Source of the DNA: Thiomicrospira sp. XS5
Lineage (GTDB): Bacteria; Pseudomonadota; Gammaproteobacteria; Thiomicrospirales; Thiomicrospiraceae
Direction: 5' to 3'
NCBI RefSeq assembly: GCF_001507555.1
Contig: NZ_LQBO01000001.1
Location: forward strand, 1,178,001-1,242,000
Length of the DNA stretch: 64,000 bases
The position numbers and the translations under genes are program-made. This document shows, piece by piece, positions 55,845 through 64,000 of this stretch (position 1 is its first letter; each line of letters begins with the position of its first letter). The notes under the pieces were generated by a model. That model ran no database searches, was not told the DNA's origin, and saw only the letters and a program-made list of their open reading frames with translations.

Positions 55845-58463
55845 GTGAACCCACAGTCTTCAAATAAAACCCAGCACAAAAAAAATCTGAAGCAGACCAT
55901 GTTGGTCGGGGCCTTGATTACCGCTTTGGCGGTTTTCATTATCACGCTGGTGGCCGCGTCACAGATTTTCACTCAGCGTTTCAGTGAGCAAAGTGTGAAG
56001 AATGCCGAGACGTTGAGTCGCTTGTCGTTCGACAACATGTATCAGCTGATGAGCAAAGGCTGGAATCGTGACCAACTGCTTAAATTCCGAGCGGATTTGA
56101 AGCAGACCTATCAAGATCATGACATGACGTTTTCCATTTACCGTTCGGAGATAGTGAACCATCAATTCGGTTTTTTGGCGTCGGATGTGTCGGACAGCAT
56201 GCAGCCGTTTTTTCAGGAAGTGTTGAAATCCAAAAAACCGATGGAAATTAAGCAAGATGAGTGGGTGCGCAGTTTTCGGCCTTTGGTGGCGCAGGATGCC
56301 TGTCTGAAATGCCACACTCAGGCGAAAGTCGGGGATGTGCTCGGGGTTATGGGAATTGAACAGGATATTGAACAGGTATTGAAACCGGCCCGTAATGAGT
56401 TTTTGGTGTGGATGCTGTTACTGATGCCGATCCCGGTGTTGTTGGCGCTGTGGGTTGGGCGACGTTTTTCGAAAAGCCTGTTGCGCAGTGTGCATGACTT
56501 GAACCAGCAGGTGGTGTCCATCAACCAGATTGACGACTTGAAAAACCTGGCGCATGGTCAGTCGGTGTTCGATTACACCGAGTTCGATCAGTTGAATGAC
56601 AGTCTGAACCAATTGGGCGACAAAATTAAAAACATCGCCATTGACCGCGACATTCTGGATTTTGAAATTCAGTTACTTGATAAGTTGGTGTTGTCGTCGG
56701 ATATCGTCAAGGATTGGAAGCAGCATATTTGCCTGTTGATGAAGGAAATCAACCAGATTCTGCCGCTGTACACGCTGTTTGTGGTGTTCCGAACCGATGA
56801 CATTGAGCAATATGTCATTGAAGTCTTTTGGTTGGGCAAGCCGGATAGGGCGACCGAAAAAGAGCTGGAAGTGCACGCTAAGGAAATTCTCAGCGAAGTG
56901 TCGATTTTTGAAAAAGGCTCGGTGTTTAAGGTCAACCACAGTTACGCTTCCCAAGACCCCTTGACCATTGAAAACCAGATTCAAACGCAAAGCAAAAGTT
57001 TGATTCTGGACACGCCGAAAATCGGTGGGGTGGTCGGTTTGGGGGTTGAAACCTTCCCGCCGAAGGACTCTTCGCGTTCCGTGGTGGTGGAAAGTATTTT
57101 GACGACTTTGGTCAACGTCATTGGTTCCATCAAGGCCATCAATAAATTCACCAAGGAGCTGGAATATTACGCTACGCGTGACCCTTTGACGCATCTGTTC
57201 AATCAGCGGGTGTTTCATGAGTTGCTGGCTTATGAGGTGGGACGGGGCCACCGACGTCATTACGATTTCGGTTTGATGTTGATGGATTTCGATAACTTCA
57301 AGCTGATTAACGACCAGTACGGTCATGCGTTTGGCGATGAGGTTTTGCAGCAATTCGCCTTGGCGACGAAAAAAACGTTACGGGAAGGGGACATTTTCGC
57401 GCGTTACGGTGGGGATGAATTCTGTGTGATTTTCCCCGAAACCGACTTTGCCGAAGTGCATGAACTGGCGCACAAAGTGTTGAAAGCCACGCAGGGTATT
57501 GAGTTGGTGGCCCCGAACGGCCAGCCGGTGCACATTACCTGTTCCATTGGTATCAGCATGTATCCGGATCATGCGCATGACAAGGAAGACTTGTTCATGG
57601 TGGCGGATAATATGCTGTACCGCGCTAAAGGCAGTGGCAAAAACGCCATTTCGTATCCTCAGGAAACCGACCTGGTGGAAGTGTATAAGGAATCCAACGA
57701 CCAGAGTTTATTCATTATCAAGGCGCTGGAAACCGGCGAGCCGATTGAACCGAATTATCAACCGATTGTCAGCATGGAAACCGGCGAAATCGAAGTACAC
57801 GAACTCTTGATGCGATTGCGTCAGGACGGCGAACTCATCAGCGCCGGGCGCTTTATCGAAACCGCTGAACACATGGGCTTAGTGAATCAGATGGACATGA
57901 TTCTGATCGATAAAGCTTTGGCGGATGCCAACCGTTCCGGTTATGAGGGCGTGCTGTTTATTAACCTGTCGCCGAAAGCAATTGTGGCCAGTGAGTTCAT
58001 TCAACGGATTCAAGGCTTGACCGAAACCTATCAGATCGACCACGAACGCATTGTGTTTGAAATCACCGAACGTGAAACGGTGCACAATGTGGCCTTGTTG
58101 GAAAAATTCGTCCGTGAATTACGCTCGGAAGGTTTCCGTTTCGCCATCGACGATTTCGGTTCCGGCTTTTCGTCTTTCCAATATTTGAAGCGCTTCCCGG
58201 TGGATTTCATCAAAATCGAAGGCGAATTCATCAACAATATGTCCAAAAACGAGATTGACTTGGCGTTTGTGGAAAGCGCGGTGTCGATGGCCAAATCGTT
58301 GGGCATTCAGACCATTGCAGAATTCATTGAAAATGAGGAAACCTTGGACTTGGTTAACAGCCTGGGCATCGATTATGCGCAAGGTTATTTACTGGCCACG
58401 CCACAGCCGGATTTCTCCAAGCAATTGGATGCAAACCTTAAAACACGAATTCAAACCCTTTAA
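55845..58463 (+). CDS. GGDEF-EAL c-di-GMP protein with periplasmic c-type-heme (DUF3365/Tll0287-like) domain
   Basis: The 872-residue protein has a membrane helix at about 18-40, a periplasmic domain with CLKCH (Cys153, Cys156, His157), and a second helix at about 188-205. A cytoplasmic linker and possible GAF-like region follow. The GGDEF motif is intact at residues 522-526 with an RxxD inhibitory site at 513-516. The EAL domain has ELL in place of EAL, plus NLSPKAI, FEITERE and IDDFGSGFSSFQYL. The heme may sense redox state or gases. Start codon is GTG. An 82-residue membrane protein gene follows after 14 bases. Confidence 0.88.
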   Translation: MNPQSSNKTQHKKNLKQTMLVGALITALAVFIITLVAASQIFTQRFSEQSVKNAETLSRLSFDNMYQLMSKGWNRDQLLKFRADLKQTYQDHDMTFSIYRSEIVNHQFGFLASDVSDSMQPFFQEVLKSKKPMEIKQDEWVRSFRPLVAQDACLKCHTQAKVGDVLGVMGIEQDIEQVLKPARNEFLVWMLLLMPIPVLLALWVGRRFSKSLLRSVHDLNQQVVSINQIDDLKNLAHGQSVFDYTEFDQLNDSLNQLGDKIKNIAIDRDILDFEIQLLDKLVLSSDIVKDWKQHICLLMKEINQILPLYTLFVVFRTDDIEQYVIEVFWLGKPDRATEKELEVHAKEILSEVSIFEKGSVFKVNHSYASQDPLTIENQIQTQSKSLILDTPKIGGVVGLGVETFPPKDSSRSVVVESILTTLVNVIGSIKAINKFTKELEYYATRDPLTHLFNQRVFHELLAYEVGRGHRRHYDFGLMLMDFDNFKLINDQYGHAFGDEVLQQFALATKKTLREGDIFARYGGDEFCVIFPETDFAEVHELAHKVLKATQGIELVAPNGQPVHITCSIGISMYPDHAHDKEDLFMVADNMLYRAKGSGKNAISYPQETDLVEVYKESNDQSLFIIKALETGEPIEPNYQPIVSMETGEIEVHELLMRLRQDGELISAGRFIETAEHMGLVNQMDMILIDKALADANRSGYEGVLFINLSPKAIVASEFIQRIQGLTETYQIDHERIVFEITERETVHNVALLEKFVRELRSEGFRFAIDDFGSGFSSFQYLKRFPVDFIKIEGEFINNMSKNEIDLAFVESAVSMAKSLGIQTIAEFIENEETLDLVNSLGIDYAQGYLLATPQPDFSKQLDANLKTRIQTL

Positions 58464-58477
58464 AGAGGAGAGACGTG

Positions 58478-58726
58478 ATGGAATTGGCAACGATACAAGC
58501 GTTTTTAGGCTGGAGTGTGCTGTTGAATTGGGCGGTGTTAATTGTGTGGGCAGCGATGTTTATTGGCGCGCATGATGTGATTTACCGCTTGCATACCCGT
58601 TGGTTTGAGTTGGATCGGGCTGCGTTTGACCGCATTCACTATATCGGGATGGCGATTTATAAACTGGCGATTATTTTGTTCTGTCTGGTGCCGTATTTAT
58701 CGCTGTTGATTTTGCAAAGCCGTTAA
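58478..58726 (+). CDS. Small membrane protein (DUF6868-like)
   Basis: The 82-residue protein has two membrane helices (about 10-30 and 57-78). Between them lies an HDVIYRLHTRWFELDRAAFDRIHYIGMAIYK segment that recurs in small proteins of marine gammaproteobacteria, as I recall. AGGAG lies 8 bases before the ATG. A GTG directly before it is an alternative start. It is close behind the GGDEF-EAL gene and followed by a palindromic terminator, so the two genes form a unit. Its function is unknown. Confidence 0.75.
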   Translation: MELATIQAFLGWSVLLNWAVLIVWAAMFIGAHDVIYRLHTRWFELDRAAFDRIHYIGMAIYKLAIILFCLVPYLSLLILQSR

Positions 58727-58732
58727 TGGCCA

Positions 58733-58754
58733 AAACCGCCAGGCCTGGCGGTTT
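58733..58754. terminator. Palindromic terminator built on CCAGGCCTGG
   Basis: 22-base perfect palindrome between convergent genes (small membrane protein on +, chemoreceptor on -). The T-runs on either side are short (AAA/TTT), so it may work inefficiently. Confidence 0.7.
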
Positions 58755-58782
58755 CGGTTTGAGTGGTCACTCGGTGTAAGGT

Positions 58783-60915
58783 TTAACCGATTTTTTTGTC
58801 GTTGTCGCTTTCGTCATGCAGGCGTGGCACCGAATCACCGCTGACTTTGAAAAAGTCCACTTGGCGGCTCATTTGGTGAGCCGCTTCTTTCATCTGCTGC
58901 GCGTTCTGCGCGGTTTGTTCCACAATCAAGGCATTTTGCTGGGTGTCCTTGTCCAGGCTGACAATGGCCTGGTTGATATGCTCTACCGCCTTGGCCTGTT
59001 CTTCGGACGAGGTGGTGATTTCCGAAATAATGCTGGTGACCTGGGTGATGACTTCGTTGATTTCACTCAGAGAGTCTTTGGATTGATTAACGTAATCCGC
59101 CCCTTCGTGGATTTTTTGCACGCTGTCTTCAATCAAGGTTTTAATTTGACGGGCGGCATCGGCCGATTTTTGCGCCAGGTTGCGCACCTCACCGGCGACC
59201 ACCGCAAACCCACGGCCGTGCTCGCCAGCTCGTGCCGCTTCTACGGCCGCGTTCAAGGCTAAGAGATTGGTCTGGAAAGCAATGCTGTCAATCAGGGTAA
59301 TGATGTCGGCAATCTGGTTACTGGATTCGGTGATCTGGTCCATCGACTGAACGGCGATTTCATTGATCTGGGCGCCTTTATGAGCTTTATCCTGCGCTTG
59401 CCGCGCCAGGGTATTGGCGTTGCGCGCCGAATCGGTGTTTTGGCGGACGGTGGCGGTGATTTCTTCCGTCGAAGCGGAGGTTTCTTCCAACGTCGCCGCT
59501 TGGTTTTGTGTTTTCTCCGAGAACGCCATGGCACTTTGAGCCAGTTCTTCCGACATTTGGGAAACGCTTTCGGCACTGTGGTTGATTTGCAAAATCGTGG
59601 TGCCGACTTTGTCACACGTGGTGTGGAGCGCCAAATCGAGACGTTTGAGGTCGCCGGTTAATTGAATGTCATTCTTCGGGTCGTAGTTCCCGGAGGCCTG
59701 ACGGCTCAAGGCATCGGAAATATGGGTGATGGCTTCCTCGACCGAATCCAATGATTGGTTGATGTTGTGTTCCAGTTTTTCGAACTCGCCTTTGACGTCG
59801 ATGCTGATGCGGCGGTCGAATTTCCCGGTGCTCATTTCCGACATGACTTGATTGATTTCTTCAAAGGACAGTTTTAATGAATTCACCACCGATTCGGTGT
59901 TTTCCAAAATGTGTTTAAAGCGGCCTTCCAGTCCGCCGATGGTTTGGACATTGAATTCACCTTTCGAGAGTGATGAAAGGGTGGTGTCCAGAAAGACGAT
60001 GGTCTGGTTAATGTTTTGCACCGATTGATTGACGTCCTGTTTCAGTTCATCGAACACGCCTTTCATTTCGGAGTGAATCGAGACGTCGGTGTTCCCGCGA
60101 GCGACCTTGGCCATGACCGACTGTATTTCCTCTATGGTACTGGCCAGAAATTGAATGTGATGGTTGAAGTCGGCAGAAATGCGACCGATTTCATCGTTTC
60201 CGCGGATGGTAATGGTCTGCGATAAATCACCATCGTTACTGACCCGTTGCATGATTGAGGACATTTCTTTCAACGGACGGTTAATGGCGTTGAAGACCCA
60301 ATAGGCGACCCCGATACTGATGGCGATTAAAAACGCTAGAATGGCGAAATGGCTGATGAGTGTGGCGTAGAAAGCTTCATTGACGTCGTCGATGTAAATT
60401 CCCGTGCCGAGAATCCAATTCCAGCCTGGGATTTTTTTTACGAATGACATTTTTGGTACTGGCACGGTTTGGTTGGGCTTGGTCCAGAAGTATTCCACAT
60501 AGCCCTGACCGGATTTTTCGGCGGTTTTCGCCATATTGACGAACAGCAAATTGCCTTTCTTATCTTTGTATTCACTCAGGTCGGAACCGTCTAGGCTGGG
60601 TTTTAACGGGTGCATGATCATTTTGGGGTGAAAGTCGTTGATCCAAACGTAGTTGTTGCCGTCGTAACGAAATGAGCTGACGATCTGCTTGGCTTCACTC
60701 TGGGCGGCTTCCATCGTGAGTTTGCCTTCCTTGACCTGGTTCTGCAGGGCGTGTATTTGCGTTGAAATCCCGGTGATGATGGTTTCCACGCGCTCCTTCT
60801 TGGCATCCATCATGATTTGTTTTTCGGTGATGCTGTCGTAAATGGTGATGAATGACATCCCGATCAAGGTGACTAAGATCAGTAAGATCAATTTTGCTTT
60901 GATTGTCAGATTCAT
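58783..60915 (-). CDS. Chemoreceptor with sCache_2 sensor and repeated HAMP modules
   Basis: The 710-residue protein has a first helix (about 6-25) and a periplasmic sCache_2-type domain ([36 protein letters not shown]). A second helix lies at about 188-208. A HAMP domain is followed by three or four HAMP-like repeats (motifs [40 protein letters not shown] at about 50-residue steps), then an MA domain with [39 protein letters not shown]. It probably binds a small carboxylate or similar ligand. No CheR-docking pentapeptide is present. Confidence 0.9.
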   Translation of the reverse strand: MNLTIKAKLILLILVTLIGMSFITIYDSITEKQIMMDAKKERVETIITGISTQIHALQNQVKEGKLTMEAAQSEAKQIVSSFRYDGNNYVWINDFHPKMIMHPLKPSLDGSDLSEYKDKKGNLLFVNMAKTAEKSGQGYVEYFWTKPNQTVPVPKMSFVKKIPGWNWILGTGIYIDDVNEAFYATLISHFAILAFLIAISIGVAYWVFNAINRPLKEMSSIMQRVSNDGDLSQTITIRGNDEIGRISADFNHHIQFLASTIEEIQSVMAKVARGNTDVSIHSEMKGVFDELKQDVNQSVQNINQTIVFLDTTLSSLSKGEFNVQTIGGLEGRFKHILENTESVVNSLKLSFEEINQVMSEMSTGKFDRRISIDVKGEFEKLEHNINQSLDSVEEAITHISDALSRQASGNYDPKNDIQLTGDLKRLDLALHTTCDKVGTTILQINHSAESVSQMSEELAQSAMAFSEKTQNQAATLEETSASTEEITATVRQNTDSARNANTLARQAQDKAHKGAQINEIAVQSMDQITESSNQIADIITLIDSIAFQTNLLALNAAVEAARAGEHGRGFAVVAGEVRNLAQKSADAARQIKTLIEDSVQKIHEGADYVNQSKDSLSEINEVITQVTSIISEITTSSEEQAKAVEHINQAIVSLDKDTQQNALIVEQTAQNAQQMKEAAHQMSRQVDFFKVSGDSVPRLHDESDNDKKIG

Positions 60916-61207
60916 GAATCCGTTCCTCTGCCTGCTGTTGTTGCTCTGTCTTGGGTGTGCGTACTTTTTAGTATTTGTTTTTATTAGGTTTTTTTGGGTT
61001 GTTGATAGTTTAATTTATGAGTATTGATAAGTTTTCTTTTCACTTTCTTTATAGCGCATTTGTTTTTGGAAAACAAAGCCTTTCCGGAGTTTTTGAATAA
61101 AAAAGTCCTTTTAAGTCAAAATGTTACAGTCATGTCATCTTTTTGTTTCGAGTTTAAAGGTAACGGTAAAAATAAAAGTAAAAACGGTTTTTATTCAGAA
61201 GGAAAGA
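60916..61207. other. AT-rich region between the chemoreceptor and helicase genes
   Basis: About 290 bases hold no convincing gene. GAGGAA precedes the chemoreceptor ATG on the minus strand. Short plus-strand ORFs here have no ribosome site or family match that I can see. Confidence 0.5.
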
Positions 61208-61231
61208 AAAACGCCCAGGCCAGGGCGTTTT
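61207..61231 (-). terminator. Rho-independent terminator after the RhlE-type gene
   Basis: AAAACGCCC (61208-61216) pairs with GGGCGTTTT (61223-61231). On the minus strand it is followed by TTTCTTTCC. The centre is CCAGGCCAGG, a one-base variant of the window's palindrome. Confidence 0.8.
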
Positions 61232-61249
61232 GGAAAGAGCATTGAGCGA

Positions 61250-62632
61250 TTAATGCTGGGGTTTTTTCGGCGAACGGTTTGGCCGTTTTCCAGAAGGGGT
61301 TTGGCCGGAACGATTTTGAGACGGCTTACGGTTGGACGCGGGTTTGCGTCTTCGGGAAGGTGCCGGTTTTTTGTTGGACGGGCGACCATTCGCGTCACTT
61401 TCGTCTGATGTTTGGCCTTGAGGGGCCTTGGGCTTTTTTGGCTTCTTGGGTTTTTTCGGCTTTTTCGGGCGGTGGTTCAACCGGGTTTCCGGCAAGTCGG
61501 TTTCGGGTTCAAAACCGTCTTCAATATGACGCGGAATCTGTTTTTGAATCAGGTTCTCGATGTCGGAGAGTTGTTTGATTTCGTCGGCACTGACCAGTGA
61601 AATCGCTTCACCGGTGGCACCGGCGCGACCGGTACGCCCAATGCGGTGAACATAATCTTCGGCCACATTGGGCAAATCGAAGTTAATGACTTGCGGCAAT
61701 TGATCAATGTCCAACCCGCGCGCGGCAATGTCGGTGGCGACCAGTACCTGGATTTTGCCGTCTTTGAACTCGCTCAAGGCCCGTGTTCGGGCGGCTTGGC
61801 TTTTGTTGCCGTGAATGGCGGCGGCGCGGATGCCTTTGGTTTCCAGCTGACGCGTCAGGCGGTTGGCGCCGTGTTTGGTGCGAGAGAACACCAACACCTG
61901 AAACCATTTATGTTCTTGGATTAAGTGAATCAACAGCGCGGATTTGCGGTTTTTGTCGACCGGGTAAACTTGCTGAGCCACGGTTTCGGCGGTGGAGTTG
62001 CGGGGTGTCACGGAAATTTCCACCGGGTCTTGAACGAAGCTTTGCGCCAGCTTGCGAATGTCGTTGGAGAAGGTCGCCGAAAATAATAGATTCTGGCGGT
62101 CTTTTGGTAACAGGCGGGCAATGCGTTTTAGATCGTGAATGAAGCCCATGTCGAGCATCCGGTCGGCTTCGTCCAATACCAGTATTTCCAGTTGATCAAA
62201 TTTCACCGCATTTTGGCTGTGTAAATCCAGCAGACGGCCGGGCGTGGCAATTAGAATATCCACGCCACCGCGCAGGCGCATCATTTGTGGATTGATTTTG
62301 ACGCCGCCGAATACCACGGTGGATTTGAGCGGTAAATGTTGGCCGTAAGTGGCCACACTGTCGGCGACTTGCGCCGCCAGTTCGCGTGTGGGGGTCAAAA
62401 TCAAAGCGCGCGCTTGGTTGGCTTTAGGAGACGGCCCTTTTGATAAGCGTTCCAATATCGGCAACGTAAAACCGGCGGTTTTGCCGGTGCCGGTTTGCGC
62501 CGCAGCCATGACATCGCGGCCTTCCAATACGGCGGGAATCGCTTGTTGCTGAATTGGAGAAGGGGTTTCATAGCCTTGCTGTTGAATGGCGTCAAGAATG
62601 GGGGTGGATAAACCAAGGGCGTTAAAGCTCAT
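61250..62632 (-). CDS. rhlE: DEAD-box RNA helicase, RhlE type
   Basis: The start at the ATG of MSFNALGLS gives 460 residues; a longer ORF has an atypical N-terminus. All helicase motifs are present: Q motif, [36 protein letters not shown] and [11 protein letters not shown] low-complexity basic tail has repeated PKKPKK units (about residues 380-460). RhlE remodels RNA, for example in ribosome assembly and in the cold. The tail probably binds RNA. Confidence 0.92.
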   Translation of the reverse strand: MSFNALGLSTPILDAIQQQGYETPSPIQQQAIPAVLEGRDVMAAAQTGTGKTAGFTLPILERLSKGPSPKANQARALILTPTRELAAQVADSVATYGQHLPLKSTVVFGGVKINPQMMRLRGGVDILIATPGRLLDLHSQNAVKFDQLEILVLDEADRMLDMGFIHDLKRIARLLPKDRQNLLFSATFSNDIRKLAQSFVQDPVEISVTPRNSTAETVAQQVYPVDKNRKSALLIHLIQEHKWFQVLVFSRTKHGANRLTRQLETKGIRAAAIHGNKSQAARTRALSEFKDGKIQVLVATDIAARGLDIDQLPQVINFDLPNVAEDYVHRIGRTGRAGATGEAISLVSADEIKQLSDIENLIQKQIPRHIEDGFEPETDLPETRLNHRPKKPKKPKKPKKPKAPQGQTSDESDANGRPSNKKPAPSRRRKPASNRKPSQNRSGQTPSGKRPNRSPKKPQH

Positions 62633-62823
62633 AAAAGATGGATCTCGTAAAGGGTTGCGTAAGGCGTTGCTTCGGTCAAACAGAGTCAAACAGAAATGAA
62701 TCGAGGCATCTGCATCGAAAGGGAACCTAGCTTACCTTAATTTGAGCAATAAAGCGATGTTTAGTTCTATTAAGGTTTAATTGAGAGGGCATTAAGTCAT
62801 TGATTATCGAGAAGATACAAAAG

Positions 62824-62839
62824 CCACCAGGCCTGGTGG
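62824..62839. repeat. CCAGGCCTGG palindrome copy upstream of rhlE
   Basis: 16-base perfect palindrome CCACCAGGCCTGGTGG. Confidence 0.85.
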
Positions 62840-62878
62840 AACGGTTAAGTGTTTCGGTGATGGGTTTCTGGCAGGCAT

Positions 62879-62910
62879 AAAAAAACCGCTGGTTCGGGGG
62901 AAGCCAGCGG
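62879..62910 (-). terminator. Rho-independent terminator after the YceI gene
   Basis: On the minus strand CCGCTGG and CCAGCGG (62904-62910 and 62886-62892) flank an 11-base loop and are followed by a run of seven T. Confidence 0.9.
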
Positions 62911-62962
62911 TAACGTCTTAGGAGACTCGGTATCGTTGTTTTGAGTATGGTTTTCGGGGTGC

Positions 62963-63565
62963 TTACTGACGAACGCCTTCCAGATTCAACTGGAAGTAGA
63001 CTTCCGTGGACGCCGGCCCCAGGTTATACGTAATGCCGTAATCCGCCAGTTTGATTAAGGTGGTTCCGGTGAACCCGGCACGGTAGCCGCCCCAAGGATC
63101 TTTACCTTCGCCGACTTTGCTGGCTTGGATTTCAATCGGTTTGGTGACACCGTGCAATGTGAGGTCACCTTTAACGGTCAGGGTTTTGTCGGCGTTTTCG
63201 GTGATGTCCGTACTGACGAAGGTCGCTTTCGGGAATTTCTTCACGTCCAGAAAGTCACCGCTGCGCAAGTGCTTGTCGCGCTCGGCATGGTTGGTGTTGA
63301 CACTGTCGGTGTCGATGCTGACATCCACTTTACTGTTGGATGGCTTTTCGGAATCGTACACGAAAGTGCCGCCAAACTGGTCGAAACGACCGGTCAACCA
63401 GCTGTAGCCCAAGTGCTGGATTTTAAAATTCACCGAGGCGTGCATGCCTTTGGTGTCGATTTGATAATTGGCCGGTGCAGCGACAGCCGTGGCCGATACT
63501 CCCAGAGCGGCAATGGAAAGGCCGGTGGCCAGGAAAGTGCGTTTAAGCCAAGTGAGGGTGTTCAT
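62963..63565 (-). CDS. YceI family periplasmic lipid-binding protein
   Basis: The 200-residue protein has a signal peptide ending at VAA-PA (about residue 30). A YceI-type lipocalin-like barrel follows: IDTKGMHASVNFKIQHLGYSWLTGRFDQFGGTFVYD, DVSIDTDSVNTNHAERDKHLRS and GDLTLHGVTKPIEI. YceI proteins bind long isoprenoids. It is paired with a cytochrome b561 gene directly upstream on the same strand, an arrangement common in proteobacteria. Confidence 0.94.
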   Translation of the reverse strand: MNTLTWLKRTFLATGLSIAALGVSATAVAAPANYQIDTKGMHASVNFKIQHLGYSWLTGRFDQFGGTFVYDSEKPSNSKVDVSIDTDSVNTNHAERDKHLRSGDFLDVKKFPKATFVSTDITENADKTLTVKGDLTLHGVTKPIEIQASKVGEGKDPWGGYRAGFTGTTLIKLADYGITYNLGPASTEVYFQLNLEGVRQ

Positions 63566-63625
63566 AAGGATTCTCCTTTCAATAGTGTTTTAAGATAACG
63601 TTGTGTTTGATGGTTCATAAAGTCG

Positions 63626-64000
63626 TTATTCGTCGGTGGCTTTCAGCATGCGTTTCAAGGTGACGTCTTTGTCGATGAAATGATGCTTCAGCGCCGCCAG
63701 CATGTGTACGCCTGCCAGTGCGATTAAGGTAACGGCAATCCAATAATGGAATTCGCCGGCGATATCGGCCTGGCTTTCAATGCCCAGCGGATAGGCCGGC
63801 ACGGTAAACCAGTTGAATACCTCAATGCCGTGGCCTTCCGCGGTGGAAATGAAATACCCGCTCACGCCCAAGGCAAACACCAGCAGGTACAACAATGCGT
63901 GGGCACTGTGAGCTGCGAAGGTGACGAACCGGGAATGATTGGCCGGTGGTTTTGGGGTTGGATTGCTCCAGCGCCACACCAGACGTAATACCATCAAGCC
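63626..64000 (-). CDS. Cytochrome b561 family protein (partial, N-terminus beyond the window)
   Basis: At least 124 residues run to the window edge and stay open. They include His-containing membrane helices (HSAHALLYLLVFALGVSGYFIS and GEFHYWIAVTLIALAGVHMLAALKHHFIDKD) that match the di-heme cytochrome b561. Such proteins move electrons between quinol and acceptors in the inner membrane. The gene is upstream of yceI by 60 bases and probably co-transcribed. Confidence 0.9.
   Translation of the reverse strand, partial: GLMVLRLVWRWSNPTPKPPANHSRFVTFAAHSAHALLYLLVFALGVSGYFISTAEGHGIEVFNWFTVPAYPLGIESQADIAGEFHYWIAVTLIALAGVHMLAALKHHFIDKDVTLKRMLKATDE

Larger units (their letters stand above)
62633..62962. 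other. Gene-free region between rhlE and the YceI gene
   Basis: This 330-base region contains a 16-base copy of the palindrome (62824-62839), the YceI terminator and the upstream region of rhlE. No ORF is credible here. Confidence 0.5.

Noticed and set aside
60842-61408. Plus-strand ORFs of 61-95 residues between the chemoreceptor and rhlE
   Set aside because: They overlap the reverse strand of real genes or AT-rich spacer, have no good ribosome site and contain low-complexity Lys/Asn runs.

Overview
The window looks like a chromosome segment from a motile, sulfur-oxidising chemolithoautotrophic gammaproteobacterium of the Hydrogenovibrio/Thiomicrospira/Thiomicrorhabdus group. The evidence is a stand-alone soxB gene, a polar-flagellum gene set (flhF/flhG with fliA and cheYZA), the Pseudomonas-like order mucD-lepA-lepB-rnc-era-recO-pdxJ-acpS, and dense c-di-GMP and chemotaxis signalling. 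The genus is an inference from gene content. About 50 protein genes and two tRNAs are supported. I see no insertion sequence with a transposase, no prophage and no CRISPR array.

Layout: (1) 1-6628, end of a DegP/MucD protease, then a housekeeping run lepA, lepB, rnc, era, recO, pdxJ, acpS. (2) 6742-18987, flagellar export and chemotaxis genes fliO, P, Q, R, flhB, flhA, flhF, flhG, fliA, cheY, cheZ, cheA, cheW, all on +. (3) 19054-21922, a minus-strand block with an FlhB C-terminal-like protein, a STAS protein, a CheY, a second CheW and a FliK-like protein. Then come cheR, cheB and a sensorless chemoreceptor on +. (4) 25563-34833, general metabolism: FKBP isomerase, trxB, ftsK, lolA, rarA, crcB, serS. 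(5) 35072-35364, tRNA-Ser and tRNA-Arg, followed by a large orphan lipoprotein gene. (6) 38498-50146, an ANTAR regulator, an EAL protein, a PDC-like membrane protein, then a glucosylglycerate synthesis/recycling cluster (phosphatase, synthase, GH13_18 phosphorylase, glycerate kinase). A putative amidoligase set is embedded in it (permuted ATP-grasp, alpha-E protein, Peptidase_Mx-like metallopeptidase). (7) 50257-55571, soxB and a thiosulfate/tetrathionate-type two-component system on the minus strand. (8) 55845-64000, a c-type-heme GGDEF-EAL protein with a small membrane protein, a poly-HAMP chemoreceptor, an RhlE-type helicase, YceI and a partial cytochrome b561.

How the parts work together: the synthase/phosphatase pair draws on 3-phosphoglycerate, a Calvin-cycle product, to make glucosylglycerate. 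The phosphorylase and glycerate kinase return it to glycolysis. SoxB and the adjacent sensor kinase concern thiosulfate oxidation and sensing. The flagellar, chemotaxis and c-di-GMP proteins couple motility to these conditions.

The most unusual signals are three. First, a highly iterated palindrome CCAGGCCTGG is present in 14 exact copies, both in genes and in terminators. Second, a 266-bp MITE-like element with 23-24 bp terminal inverted repeats and nested hairpins occupies the soxB upstream region. Third, the amidoligase/peptidase set is interleaved with glucosylglycerate metabolism. A possible small RNA gene with its own terminator lies at 26240-26388.
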